DNA of 64,000 bases from Bathynomus jamesi (Eukaryota; Arthropoda; Malacostraca; Isopoda; Cirolanidae): contig JAJOZX010012221.1 of the NCBI GenBank assembly GCA_023014485.1, forward strand, positions 1 through 64,000. Reading direction: 5' to 3'. Made by a program: the position numbers and the translations under genes. The notes beneath the pieces are model-generated. The model made no database searches. It had not been told where the DNA came from and saw nothing but the letters and a program-made list of their open reading frames with translations. Positions 11,060 to 21,646 of this stretch are shown piece after piece. Within the stretch, counting starts at the first letter, position 1. Each line of letters starts with the position of its first letter.

Positions 11060-11408
11060 ATGATTTGCGGATATGCTACTGGCAACACGATCTCTGGATT
11101 TAATACCATTAGACTTCTTTGCGTAGGGCTTTATAAAGTCTGAGGTTTACAAACAATAGTTACAGACCTGCAAGATCTGCGAACCCGCATTGTGCGCGAC
11201 AGTCGCTAAAATACCCCCCGAGATGCTTGAGAATGTGTTCCGCAATGCAGCGGATAGATTTGACATTTGCGGAGATACTGATAGTGTTCACGTCAAATCT
11301 TAGACCTAGCTTGATAAATAAATATACATCTAATTGTTACTACATTTTTATCCTAAGATACCATTATTTCAGCAAAATAGATGGAGACTTTTGGGCCACC
11401 CTGTATAT
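11060..11408 (+). pseudogene. Mariner-type (DD41D-like) transposase C-terminal fragment
   Basis: The reading RSLDLIPLDFFA, then IPPEMLENVFRNAADRFDIC matches the last third of IS630/mariner-type transposases (third catalytic Asp in PLDFF, then MLENVWRECEYRLDIC-like). The element ends with GGGCCACCCTGTA at 11395-11407, the same CACCCTG-TA terminus seen at 43336 and 63526. The 5' part is missing. It is inactive because the first two catalytic residues are absent and frames are broken. Confidence 0.68.
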
Positions 11409-11423
11409 AACTGAAGAAAATAA

Positions 11424-11650
11424 TTGTTTACACATTTAAGCAAAGTATTAGTTAGTGAAACCGGTGATAATTATAATCCTTTCAAAGGGGAAAAGGTTAC
11501 ATTCCAGAATCCATACGCAGTTCGGAGACGGTCCATAATTTTCATTGGACTGAAACTATGGAATGATTTAAATGCTGATATAAAAAATAATTCGAATGTA
11601 AATTCGTTTAAAAACGAGTTAAAATCTCGATTAATAACGGAATATTAATA
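11424..11650 (+). pseudogene. LINE C-terminal tail fragment
   Basis: Reads KVTFQNPYAVRRRSIIFIGL, then LWNDLNADIKNN and FKNELKSRL to a stop near 11648. This basic 'LWN.L...I' tail is typical of the end of non-LTR reverse transcriptases. About 400 bp of AT-rich 3' flank follows with no clear poly(A). The 5' part is lost, and the piece lies just after the terminus of the preceding mariner fragment. Confidence 0.6.
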
Positions 11651-12495
11651 AAAATCTAGGATTAAATGTACAGTGTTATATTACTTATTCATTTCTCGTG
11701 TGTAATCTAGGATTAAATGCTCGTTATTTGCTCATTTCTCGTGTTAACATTCGATTCTTTGCACTGTATTAGTAGAGTACAAAAATTACTTCAATAATGA
11801 TTTTGTATTCGTTTCACATAAATACTAATATAAGATTAATATATACTGTATTTCCACTATTAGTTCGCTTATGTATTAATCATACTTTGAACGTGACATA
11901 TATTGGGTATTAAGTGCCAAATTATACAAAATAGACTAATTGGCAGTATTTGTATTATTGTAAAATAACAGAAATTGTAATACCGCTACTCCATTTTATA
12001 AATAAATTTATAAATGTAAATAAATAAAAAATATCTTGGAGTTGTTAAGATTATTATAACAAAATAATTGTATTTGTTATTCATACTACCCTACCCTACC
12101 CTATTAGGTAGGCCTACTAAACTATTATGAACCGTCTCTGAACTGCGTCTGGATGCTGGAATTTTGCCGAAGAAAAACTATCTATTCCAAACACTAAATT
12201 ACATTTTCTTAAATTAATACTCGGTGTCCCTCCAAACACTGCAAGCATACTTTCACAAGAGAATGCAATTTTACCGCTGCCCTCCACCCTACCATATTCA
12301 TTCATGCATGATATTTAAGCGTTTACACTGTTTGGAAATGCCCATCATCCACTGGTTGTAAAGTAAGTTCGTTTCAGCTTTTGAAACTTTGAGAACGAAA
12401 CTGATAAACACCCTAATTATAGGCACTTAATAAAAAAATAATCACTCATAGCGGAAATAATTATACTTCAGTATTATTAACTGTCCAGTCCTATA
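11651..12495. other. AT-rich gene-free stretch
   Basis: Contains a duplicated phrase (TCTAGGATTAAATG at 11656 and 11707) and three CTACC units near 12086-12103. I see no gene or element termini until the Tigger end at 12496. Confidence 0.45.
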
Positions 12496-13263
12496 CAGCA
12501 ATACCCCAGTTATCGCAAAGGATGTGTTCCTAAAAGTCATTGCGAATAACAAATTTGCGAATATCGGGGCAATTTTCCCATAAGAATCAATGTAATTAGG
12601 GGGGATGCGTTCCCCTACATACTACATTATAACTACAAGGAGTGTAAAACAGTTAAACGAGCACTTACCTTTGCTGTGAGTGTCAATGGCGTACTGGAGC
12701 TGGCATAAAGAGGAGAGGGTGAGGAGTTACTGGGGTGAAGAGGGGCCAGGGTCATCGGCCTCCCCACTCGAGACAGCACTGACACTGCTGCTGCAGGAAT
12801 GAGGACTAAAAAAAGCCTATGGAACGCGAACTTGGAGGTTGGAGAAGTTGGAGTGTCAGCTACATCAGGAGAAGGGGAGAATTTGGGCTGGAAAAATGCA
12901 TGAAGTGTCGGTTGGCGAGCCATCTTCCTCTTTTCCTCCAGAAGCTCATAGTATGCTCTGAATGTCGTTCTTAACGTTGCGGATGACAGTGGTGCTCCTC
13001 TCCATATTCGGGTCAACGTCCAACGACATGTCCAGTACCGTCTCGAACGAAGAAAGAAGCTTCCTCAGAACTGGAACGGTGAGAGTTTTGAGAGGAGGAC
13101 TCTCGGCCTGCTCCTCCTCTTCGTCCACTGCTAGATGCTGCTCCAACTCGATCAAATCACTTTGCGAATATGGGTGTTTAGATATCAATTGCGAAGAGCG
13201 AGGTATTGCTGTACACAGTTTTGTCCCGAAATCTATATAATAACTTCTGCTCAAATCTCTCAC
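12496..13263 (-). mobile_element. Tigger/pogo transposon, C-terminal coding part and 3' terminus
   Basis: The minus strand at 13263-12946 encodes an acidic stretch (LIELEQHLAVDEEEEQ) and LRKLLSSFETVLDMSLDVD, and after a frameshift AYYELLEEKRKMARQPTLHA. This is the C-terminal tail of Tigger-type (DDE_1/CENP-B-like) transposases, which bind PCNA-like partners through a QxTLxxFF-type motif; QPTLHAFF is present. The element's end is at 12496: CAGCAATACCCCAGTTATCGC after TA, followed by a characteristic ATTGCGAATAACAAATTTGCG. The DNA-binding and catalytic domains are missing upstream of about 13265. Confidence 0.78.
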
Positions 13264-13768
13264 TTCAAACTACTCATTAGAACTGTAGAATATGGAATAT
13301 TGAATCACGAGATTTACAGTACATGAGAGAAAATTAGTATCGTACATTTGGTACCTGTAAAGGCGTGTACGTACAATTACTCCGCTAAGAAAAAATATTT
13401 TTTAACAAAACTGCATGGAAGAGCGCGTGTATTTTTGTTAATGTTCTTCTTTTAATTGTGTTTTTACTTCTATTTGCGTGCCACTGACAATGCCCCTTAT
13501 ACCATAGGTCCCTCATTACCGATTTATATACCGTACGTTATTTTCATGAAATTGATATAAAGTCTAAACAAAGTGCACATTGTTATATGATATAAGGCAC
13601 TACATAAAGAGTAAAGCAAATTTTAAATTTTTCAGGAGTGGTTTTATTTTTATGGCTATTATTGGGCTTGCAGAAGACCAGTTATGGAAATGGATTTTAG
13701 GAAGTAGATACACGCTTGGGAAAAGGAGAGCACGCACGCACACACACACGCGCGCACACATATATATA
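13264..13768. other. Gene-free spacer ending in (CA)n/(TA)n
   Basis: AT-rich sequence with short CA/CG and TA repeats at about 13736-13768. I found no coding or repeat-family signal. Confidence 0.45.
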
Positions 13769-14557
13769 CCGTCTGCCAAAAATGGGTTCACTCTAAAAAC
13801 AGCCATGAAATCAACATTTATGAACCAATCATAATTCATACAGAGCAAAAAGTATGTAAACAGTATATATATGTACACCATTTTTCAGATTATTATTTTA
13901 AAAATTAATGGTTTAATGAGGATTGTTTCTGTTCAACAAATTTTGTTGGTGAACATCGCTTCAGTTTTGAATTCTGGGAGTCCACAAACGCGGTAAAACT
14001 TTGGTAATAAAATTTGTATACTCATTTTAGTCATAAAATACATCATAAGATTTATAAAATATAGAAAATGCCTCCATTAACAGTTTTTGGTCGCCTACTT
14101 TCCTCCTCTTTTGTTATCCCCCGTCTCGTCAATTTTCTTTAGAAGCTTTCCCAAACCACCAAGAGCCCATCTTTTGTTGGGGAATTCGGAGAGTAGTTTC
14201 GTTCGTCCATATCCCTTTTCTAGTCTATAGTGCTTAATTATAATCTTATCTTCCTCTGAAAATGCCATATTCACTATATTTTATAACCCTGCAAAAAAAA
14301 AAAAATTGTATATTAGAATTTACAAAAGTGAAAATGGAAATAAAGGATTCTTGATTAGTTTGTCGAGCATCAGTTGTTGTGTTGTTAGAGAGATATTTAA
14401 TAAATCGTTATTTTTGATAGCTTTGAACTGAAATTTGGTTTACAGGTAGATAGATGTTTTATGTATCTTTTACGTGTATAAGTTTCATACTGATTGTTTG
14501 AAAAATGTTGATTCCATCGATGTTTTTAGAATGAACCCTTTTTTTTTTGGCAGACGG
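13769..14557 (-). mobile_element. Internally deleted IS630/mariner-type element with N-terminal HTH only
   Basis: Terminal inverted repeats: from 13769, CCGTCTGCCAAAAATGGGTTC; from 14557 on the other strand, CCGTCTGCCAAAAAAAAAGGG, then TTCATTCTAAAAACATCGATG. Both are flanked by TA. On the minus strand from about 14267 a short frame reads MAFSEEDKIIIKHYRLEKG, then GRTKLLSEFPNKRWALGG and GKLLKKIDETGD. That is the first helix-turn-helix of a mariner-type transposase. It stops near 14118, and no catalytic Asp motifs are present. This is a 789-bp non-autonomous derivative made by loss of the catalytic region. Confidence 0.75.
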
Positions 14558-14610
14558 TAAAATGCTAACGACTTGACAATTTTTTGCAATTCCGCTACGT
14601 CCAACTATCT

Positions 14611-14621
14611 CTCTCTCTCTC

Positions 14622-14652
<31 letters not shown>

Positions 14653-14653
14653 A
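14611..14653. repeat. (TC)n/(TA)n microsatellite
   Basis: A run of TC followed by TA dinucleotides just left of the fold-back mariner. Confidence 0.85.
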
Positions 14654-14667
14654 TGTGTCTGTGTGTG

Positions 14668-15366
14668 TGATCAAAAAGTTCGGTAAATAATCCCGCAACT
14701 AATGAACGCGTGTCACTAAATGATGTGTGTGTGTATGGCTAATGACGTCACCTTGGCCACTTGCCAGATGCCAACAAACACCATTCAACTACGCACCAGT
14801 GCGCCGTGTCATTGCTTTGTGTGAGGGCGTTTTTGTGGCGTCTGGCGATTTTTCAGAAAATGTCGAAATTTGAGCAACGTGCAAACATCAAATTTTGTTT
14901 TAAATTTGGTAAGACTGCTACAGAAACGCACGGAATGCTTGCAGATGTCTACGGAGATGAAGTTGTTACAAACAAGACGGACGGACGACCACTTCTTTCA
15001 TTATCTTCCAAAGACTCGTTTCCTTCTCGAAACCTTCCAAACCACTTGCAAACAGTCTTGTTTGTAACAACTTCATCTCCGTAGACAGCTGCAAGTATTC
15101 CGTGCGTTTCTGTAGCCGTCTTACCAAGTTTAAAACAAAATTTGATGTTTGCACGTTGCTCAAATTTCGACATTTTCTGCAAAATCGCCAGACGCCACAA
15201 ACCACCCTCACACAAAGCAATGACACGGCGCACTGGTGCGTAGTTGAATGGTGTTTGTTGGCATCTGGCAAGTGTCCAAGGTGACGTCATCAGCCATACA
15301 CACTGACATCACCTAGTGACACACGTTCATTAATTGCGGGACTATTTACCGAACTTTTTTATTACA
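14668..15366. mobile_element. Fold-back mariner: two 5' ends joined head to tail as an inverted repeat
   Basis: Arm 14668-14978 (plus) and arm 15055-15366 (minus) are near-identical reverse complements, separated by a 76-bp segment (14979-15054) that belongs only to the minus-strand copy. Both arms start with TGATCAAAAAGTTCGGTAAAT-like TIRs, and both encode the N-terminus MSKFEQRANIKFCFK, GKTATETHGMLADVYGDE (HTH_48 of mariner). The minus copy goes on to VCKWFGRFREGNESLEDNER, then SGRPS. No catalytic domain exists in either. The structure would form a long hairpin if transcribed. Confidence 0.85.
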
Positions 15367-15370
15367 CCTC

Positions 15371-15372
<2 letters not shown>

Positions 15373-15434
<62 letters not shown>
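15373..15434. repeat. (GT)n/(TA)n microsatellite
   Basis: A short GT run followed by about 27 TA units. Confidence 0.9.
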
Positions 15435-15437
<3 letters not shown>

Positions 15438-15511
15438 GTTTATTCTTATATATTAACTCGGTGTTATTACACATTTAACAAGATTGTTGTATGGATTTAG
15501 TTACTGTGGAC

Positions 15512-16108
15512 TAGTGATTTTCAAATTGGGGTACACGAGAGGTCAACAAAGGGGTATGTGATACAGTTGGAAAAATTTTCAAAATTAAACTATATTTCTT
15601 TATTTGCGCGAAAATACGAAAATGTGTCGCAAGAGAGGGAAGGGAACCATCTAGCTACAAACTGCGGAAGACTGATGCCCATAGATTACATACATAAACT
15701 TGAGGTTCTAAAGTGTATATATATATCTGAGCTTATGTAAAAGATTTAACTTACAGAAAGTTCAGACTTCAAGTTAGAGATAGGATTAAGAATAAGTATG
15801 CAATGGTTATCACAAACATTCCTAGTTTGACCAGACATGAAGCCTACGAGGCCTACCAATCTACATCAGAAATGCTACATTGTTTCAAAATAATTATCAG
15901 GTCATGGATTAAGTAATTAATACATCTTAGCCTTTAAAGCCACAATTAATATATTACCAATATTTTATTTAGTTCTGTATTTATAATACAATATTGTGGC
16001 ACAAATTTATTTATTAACACAGGGTGAAATAGGGTTGGTAAAATAGGAGAGAGGGGTACGTGAATAGTAAGTCAGTATTTAAGTGATACGCAGTCCAAAA
16101 GGTTTGAG
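15512..16108. mobile_element. Probable hAT-type non-autonomous element
   Basis: The left end CTAGTGATTTTCAAATTGGGG and the right end AAAAGGTTTGAGAAATACTG (reverse complement CAGTATTTCTCAAACC) are inverted. Both are followed inward by a GGGGTAC[AG] word (GGGGTACACGAGAGG left; GGGGTACGTGAATAG in the right half). This is the usual look of hAT MITE ends. The interior is AT-rich and non-coding. I could not define a clean 8-bp duplication. Confidence 0.45.
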
Positions 16109-16374
16109 AAATACTGCAGTGCAGACAATTAACTCAGAAACACACATTAATACTTCAGGTTCAAAAGATTACAGTACATAAAAGACTAATTTAGAAGACT
16201 CATTATAGTGTTTAATGTCCGCATATACTAGACCTATATCTATTCGTCAACTGGAAATTCTATCGACTATTTAATAATCGAACTTAACCCTAACTTAACC
16301 CTAACTTAACGAAGCTTAACCGATGCTAACATAACCTAACTTAATCCAACACTCGTATCTCTTCCAAAGATATT

Positions 16375-16742
16375 TTTTTCTGCCCTATGTGGGCTCAACT
16401 CTGAGAGGGCGTTGGTCCTGATAGGGTCCCTCCTGTTCTTCTCAAGAACTGTTTGTGTGCTTACACCTTGTCCAGGCATACTCTTTCATCTGTCTTTTAT
16501 CTGGTACTGTCCCTTCCTGCTAGAAGTTCGCTTTCATTCAACATGTACCGAAGAAGGGTGACCACTCTCAACCCTCCAACTATCGTTCAACTGCTTTGAT
16601 TTCTTGCCTTTCAGAAGTTTTTTAATCTATCCTTAATAGGACGATTTTCAAACACAACTCTCTCTCTCCTCACAATCTTCTTCAGTTCGTCAGTATGGGT
16701 TCCGGAAGGGACGCTCTACTGGCAATCTTCTTGCATATCTCT
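16375..16742 (+). pseudogene. LINE reverse transcriptase fragment (family of the 2560 and 23690 pieces)
   Basis: Reads HVPKKGDHSQPSNYRSTALI, then SCLSEVF, and ILNRTIFKHNSLSP...QYGFRKGRSTGNLLAYL-like motifs in shifting frames. These are the N-terminal motifs 0-2 of a non-LTR reverse transcriptase. The piece ends abruptly at about 16742, where a Penelope-like element begins, so that element or a deletion cut it. Confidence 0.7.
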
Positions 16743-16745
16743 GAC

Positions 16746-17620
16746 TCCTGATCTTCCTTTCGGGATTTTCTCTGTTACCATTAAAATTATCAGTGTTTTT
16801 AATAAAGAAAGGTTTCACTATTTTTTTATTATAATTGTCATTAATAAGAGCAAGGACTTTGTAATCATTCACATTAATATTATGTTGTGCAGATTGAACA
16901 TGATTAATTACTGGACTGTCAGTTTCAGTTGTACGCAGAAAGTACTTATGTTGGTAAATCCGCCTGTGAATGTCAAAACTTTCCCCAATATATTTTTTAG
17001 GACAGTTACTACAAGAAATTGAACTACATCATAATAATATTTAATACGTCATCGAATTATATTTTTAATTGTAGTGTTATTTTCAGTGGATACATTTATT
17101 TCTTTAGGTAGGTCATTTAATTCTGCCTTGATTGGAAGAAAGCTTGAATATTTACAATTTTGAAGGTACAGTATTTTCTTTATTATAATTATATCGGATT
17201 ACAGATTTTGTATGTTCTCAAAAATATACTCAAAATCACTTCACTTTTTGTACTTTTGGAGTGATCTGAGAAAGCATGCAGGTATGAATCTGGATGAGTA
17301 GGCTTTCTGTAAACTTAAAGATGGCTCTAATACTCAAATTTCTTATGAAACAACCGTCTAAGAAAAGTAACATTTTTTTCTTTTTCGTAAGTAAATTGGA
17401 TAGAAGGCTCGAAAGTAATGAGATACGCAAGTAAATTTTCAATATATAATATTAACTTTAATGATTACAGTGTCCTTCCTCGTATTAATGGCAATAGAAA
17501 AATAGTGGAATCTTTCTTTATTAAAAAAACTGATAATTTTAATGGGAATAGACAGTATTTTACGCTTAATATTTTAGTTTGTTCCTTGGCTGAAGGGTAA
17601 CAACCAGCCACCTTAGTTTG
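16746..17620. mobile_element. Penelope-like element, head-to-head partial copies (PLE-0)
   Basis: On the minus strand from about 17370 to 16770 three PLE signatures appear in order: YRKPTHPDSYLHAFSDHS and ILSIFLRTYKICNP (C-terminal end of the PLE reverse transcriptase), a degraded linker, then the GIY-YIG endonuclease CSNCPKKYIGESFDIHRRIY, HKYFLRTTE and INDNYNKKIVKPFFIKNTDN. On the plus strand from about 17430 the same last motif appears: INFNDYSVLP, KIVESFFIKKTDNFNGN. The two copies diverge from a junction near 17400-17430. Both are decayed. The GIY-YIG enzyme nicks DNA for target-primed reverse transcription. Confidence 0.75.
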
Positions 17621-17689
17621 TTGGTTCTCTTTTAAAAATGTAGTTCAAAAGATTACTGCCCGCTCAATGGCATCCCAATTCGTATTCGT

Positions 17690-17880
17690 GGTCTACGAGT
17701 GAAAAAATCCAAATATTTCCTAACTTAACTTATTTTAAACAATCGGAACCTAATCTAACATTAGCCTAACCAATCAGAACCTAGCTTATCATAACCTAAC
17801 TTAACCAATCGTAACCTAGCTTATCATATCCTTACTAATCATAACCTAACTTAACCAATCGTAACCTAACCCGGACCAAA
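17690..17880. repeat. Degenerate CTAACTTAACC-type repeat
   Basis: Repeated words AACCTAACTTAACCAATCGTAACCTA and AACCTAGCTTATCAT. Similar words occur near 16285-16345 and 20860-20900. It resembles degenerate arthropod telomere-like (TTAGG) sequence but is not a clean array. Confidence 0.55.
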
Positions 17881-18060
17881 GTGGGAAAGGCCGTTGATGA
17901 GAATGACATGAATTGGTAATGGACCGATTTGAAAATGCCTCGTTTCAGATTCTCACTTTCCCATTCTTGGGCGGGAATCGAATGTGAATGACGGTGAATG
18001 AGAGTACAGTCCATTCAAAACGGTATCATTCCACTTAACGTCATTCCCATTTCATTTCGG

Positions 18061-18342
18061 TTTAAAGCAGCCTATCCCCACTACATTCAGAACCTCAATA
18101 TAAGCAAGAAACTCGTTGCATTCACGTCGGATTGAATACATCAAAGAAAAAGTGGTAACTACTGTATTGTATTTTTAGCCAAAAATCAAAACTTAAACCT
18201 CAAGCGGGAAATTGAGCGTCCACTTTTCAAGGCACTTAACACATCCGTTTAATGTGATACAACTCAGAATGGTCTCTAAGAAACTTTTATTTTACGCACA
18301 GACCGTGCATGGAACATATAGTGGGGCTAAGCTGCTTTAAAC
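18061..18342. repeat. Short TIR element (MITE) with TTTAAA/TTAA borders
   Basis: The left end TTTAAAGCAGCCTATCCCCAC and the right end on the opposite strand TTTAAAGCAGCTTAGCCCCAC match at 19 of 21 bases. TTAA lies at both edges, as in piggyBac-type target duplications. The 282-bp interior has no coding frame. The 180 bp to its left hold no recognised feature. Confidence 0.6.
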
Positions 18343-18562
18343 CCTAGATCCTATCCCAAAGCTGGTGAAGGAAGCTATATTTTGGGGCCTCTCTGCGAGT
18401 GACCCGTCGCCCACGTCGAGCTACATCATGAAAAGAAAAAACTAGTGTTTGTCATTTACCATTACTTACTCAGACTATAGTGGATTTAATTTTCCCAGAA
18501 GAGTTTTTGTTCCATGCATGGTCTGTGTGTAACATAGTTTCTCAGGGGACCATTCTGAGTTC

Positions 18563-18846
18563 CATACTCTATATATATATATCTATATATATCTATATTA
18601 TCTATATATATATAGATATATATCTATCTATCTATATCTCTATCTATCTATATATCTATCTATATCTATCTATCTATCTATCTATATATATATATATATA
18701 TCTATCTATCTATATATATCTATATCTATATCTATATATATCTATATCTATATATATCTATATATATATATCTATATATATATATATCTATATATATATA
18801 TATCTATATATATATATATATCTATATATATATATATATATATATT
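18563..18846. repeat. (TATC)n/(TA)n compound microsatellite
   Basis: About 285 bp of mixed ATCT and TA units. The long Tyr/Ile open frame across it is an artefact of the repeat. Confidence 0.92.
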
Positions 18847-19040
18847 GTTGTGGCCCCTTTTTAAAATTTTAATGTCATGTTCGAATTAACTTAATGAAGT
18901 AGTAATTCCTTATAAATTACAGAGAAGTTAAAAAAAAAAGGAAGTAATAATAGCAATAAGCTTTATGCAGGAGGATTTAACATTAACACCCTATATCAAT
19001 CTATTTCTAAGAATATTAGTATGGTTTGAGGTGGGATTTA

Positions 19041-20411
19041 CTAGGGGCACTCAATATATTTTCCCCCACCCTTTTTTCTTAGCCAAATAATAGGCCATGG
19101 GGCTGAAATGTCTTTTGGGCCTTAAGTTTGAACTTTCTGCGCTTCACATAACCGGATTTTTCCACTTTGAACCTCCCCTTCTTGTGTAAAACCGCTTTTA
19201 AACGCCCTTATATAAAACCGATGGTTAACGCAGTTTCGAAAATGGCGTCTGACAGTGATGTGCGTCGTAAACAGAGAGCTGTTATCGAGTTCTCAACCGC
19301 AGAGAAGGAAACAGTTGGAAATATTCACAAACGTCTACAAAACGTTTACGGAGATGCCGTTGTTGATCGAAGCACAGTTGGACGCTGGTCTAAACGTGAG
19401 AGATCATCGGAAAGAGGGAGAGCCAGCCTCGATGATGAGCCATGTAGCAGTCGCCCGGCATCGGCTGCGACATCTCACACTGTGCAACGTGCTAACAGCA
19501 TCATTCGATCAAATCGGCGCGTTACATACAAGGAGCTATCACTGGAACTAGGAATTAGTGAAGGAAGTGTAAATACAATAACTCAGCAACTGGGATACTC
19601 AAAAGTGTGTTCACGGTTTGTTCCTCGCCAACTGACTGAGGATCACAAAGCCCAAAGAAAAATTGCTTCCGAGTCGTTGGTTCGATACGAGACAGAAGGG
19701 GATGACTTCCTTTCATGAATTGTGACTGGGGTTGAGACTTGGGTACGCCACTTTGAACCTGAAACAAAACGCCAATCCATGGAGTGGCATCAAGCAGACT
19801 CCCCACGTAAGAAAAAGTTCAAAATGGCTCCCTCTGCACGAAAGGTTATGACTACCATCTTCTGGGACATGAAAGGGGCGATTCTGGTGGACATTATGAA
19901 GAAAGAACAAACAATCAACTCAGAGGCATATATTGTTACCGTACAGACTCCACAGACGTATAAAGCGAGTTCGACCGGAGAGAAAACTGGAAGACGTCCT
20001 TCTTTTGCACGATAACGCAAGACCACAAAACAATTTGCAAACAAGAGAGGCCATCACAAAAATGCGCTTGACTGTGTTACCCCACCCTCCATACAGTCCG
20101 GATCTGGCACCTTCAGACTTCCATTTGTTTGGGCCAATGAAGGATGCTATTCGTAGAAGAAAGTTTCAGACTGACGATGAGGTTATTGAGGAGGTTAAGA
20201 GGTGGCTCGAGCGGAACCCAGCGGACTTACCAGCAAGGTATAAAGGCCCTTGTTTCGAGGTGGAGGAAAGCCGTAGAAGGATGGAGATTATGTGGAAAAA
20301 CAAAAACTTGTTAAAAAGGTATGAAACTACTTGTGTACAAATTTCTGGAACTTACAAGGAAACTTGGAAAGAAAAAAAAAAGGTCGGGTAAAATATATTG
20401 AGTGGCCCTCG
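19041..20411 (+). mobile_element. DD34D mariner copy 1, full length with TIRs
   Basis: The left end CTAGGGGCACTCAATATATT at 19041 and the right end CGAGGGCCACTCAATATATT (read on the minus strand from 20411) form the TIRs, each with an outer TA. Length is 1371 bp. It is one of three copies in the window, with 26941-28322 and 48377-49720. The transposase is described separately. Confidence 0.9.
19167..20391 (+). pseudogene. Mariner transposase (DD34D), copy 1, inactive
   Basis: The N-terminus has HTH_48 (SDVRRKQRAVIEFSTAEKET, then IHKRLQNVYGDAVVDRSTVGRW) and a second HTH (RRVTYKELSLELGISEGSVN). The most probable start is MASDSDVRR near 19242. A TGA stop near 19716 follows EGDDFLS. The first catalytic Asp is replaced by Val (VTGVETW). 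The second is in LLHDNARP, in a new frame near 20010. The third is in YSPDLAPSDFHLF, with 34 residues between the second and third Asp, as in the DD34D class. The mutations rule out activity. Confidence 0.88.
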
Positions 20412-20439
20412 TAGATTCGTGAAAGAAAGTCTGTACGTT

Positions 20440-21423
20440 CGAAGTACACTATGTGTGTGTGTGTGTTTAATACTCTGCGCATTATTATTATACGAGTAAG
20501 TATAGTTTCATCTCGTGGTCCTATTAGCATGGTTAATCCCATTACTTAACTTTATGTTAAGCCTAACTTTTCATTATCCGTCGCGTGGATATCGTTAAAC
20601 ACGATTAGCAACATGCGATAACAGTTCCCATAACAATATAACGCAGCATCGCAACACTTTCAACGACTCGTGGTTCGGATTCACCTTAATGCTACTGTAT
20701 ATATATACAAGTTCCCTCTGTCACGGAGGAGATTAATCCCCAAACACCAAATTATTATTACATCGCTAGTATGCGTCGTACAAATCGATTCATTTCTGCT
20801 GCAGCGCAAATGAATACAATAATGTTGTGGGCCCTATACCCATAAAACCGACAACTACCGCAATCTAACCAAACCTAACATAACATAACAACAACCCGTT
20901 AATAACATAATCCACAGTATCCTTGTCGACAGAATATCAAATCGATCAGATATCATAATCCCGACTCTGACCATGAGAAGATTGTATTAGGACCGAGGAC
21001 TATAAAGGATGACATTATTTTTAAGCAAATGGTTATATAAAGAATTATTTGAAACTTTATTACATAGAAAAAAATGCTTTCAGAAACGAGGGATTTATAA
21101 CCTTTTACGTATGAACTAAATTATTAATTTCTTCTTGAAACCAGGGGTGTAGTCGAGGGGTAACGCGGTATAACGGCGTTATACTTCCTAAAATTTCAGT
21201 GAAGTAGCGTTATACTACCTACTGTAGTAGTTTCAAAGAAGGAAACAGACATGCGTTCTGTATGGAGCCTATTGTAGATTATACGTAACTGTAGTATCCA
21301 CTATATCACTATGAAACTGCATTATACCGTATACATACACGACTGATACGAGTATCTATATGTGTGTGTTTTATTAAAAGTAACTAGAGCATGTACTGTA
21401 TTTGTAGTTTTATTTACTAAATA
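20440..21423. other. Gene-free stretch with a diverged low-copy repeat
   Basis: Has a short (GT)n at 20453-20464 and CTAACC-like words near 20860-20900. The segment around 20920-20975 (CACAGTATCCTTGTCGACAGA) is a diverged relative of 47757-47825 (CACAATATACTTGTCGATAGA). No coding signal. Confidence 0.45.
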
Positions 21424-21646
21424 TATATTTTTGGTGCTCTTCCAATACGTGCTCTACTGTAAAATTTACATTCCAATATGTGTTAACTAACGAAAATATC
21501 ACGACCTAACCTAACCAATCGTCAAGGGCGTACAATTGACCTAACGATTGGTTAGGTTAGGTCAGGTCGTGATATTTTCGTTAGTAAGCACATATTGGAA
21601 TGTACATTTTCGGTAGAGCACGTATTGGAAAGAGCACCATATTTTT
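21424..21646. repeat. Large palindromic repeat (about 220 bp) with GTCAAGGGCGTACA core
   Basis: The left arm (GGTGCTCTTCCAATACGTGC, AACGAAAATATCACGACCTA, ACCTAACCAATCGT) is repeated in reverse complement on the right (ACGATTGGTTAGGTTAGGTC, GTGATATTTTCGTTAG, GTATTGGAAAGAGCACC). The spacer is CAAGGGCGTACAATTGACCT at about 21523-21542. The spacer words recur at 55989-56010 and in the palindrome at 56599-56747. Confidence 0.8.

Noticed and set aside
17690..17880. Interstitial telomere
   Set aside because: CTAACTTAACC-like words are degenerate and mixed with other sequence. There is no clean TTAGG array.
18480..18872. Long Tyr/Ile-rich open frame
   Set aside because: It is a translation of a (TATC)/(TA) microsatellite with no start context or domain.
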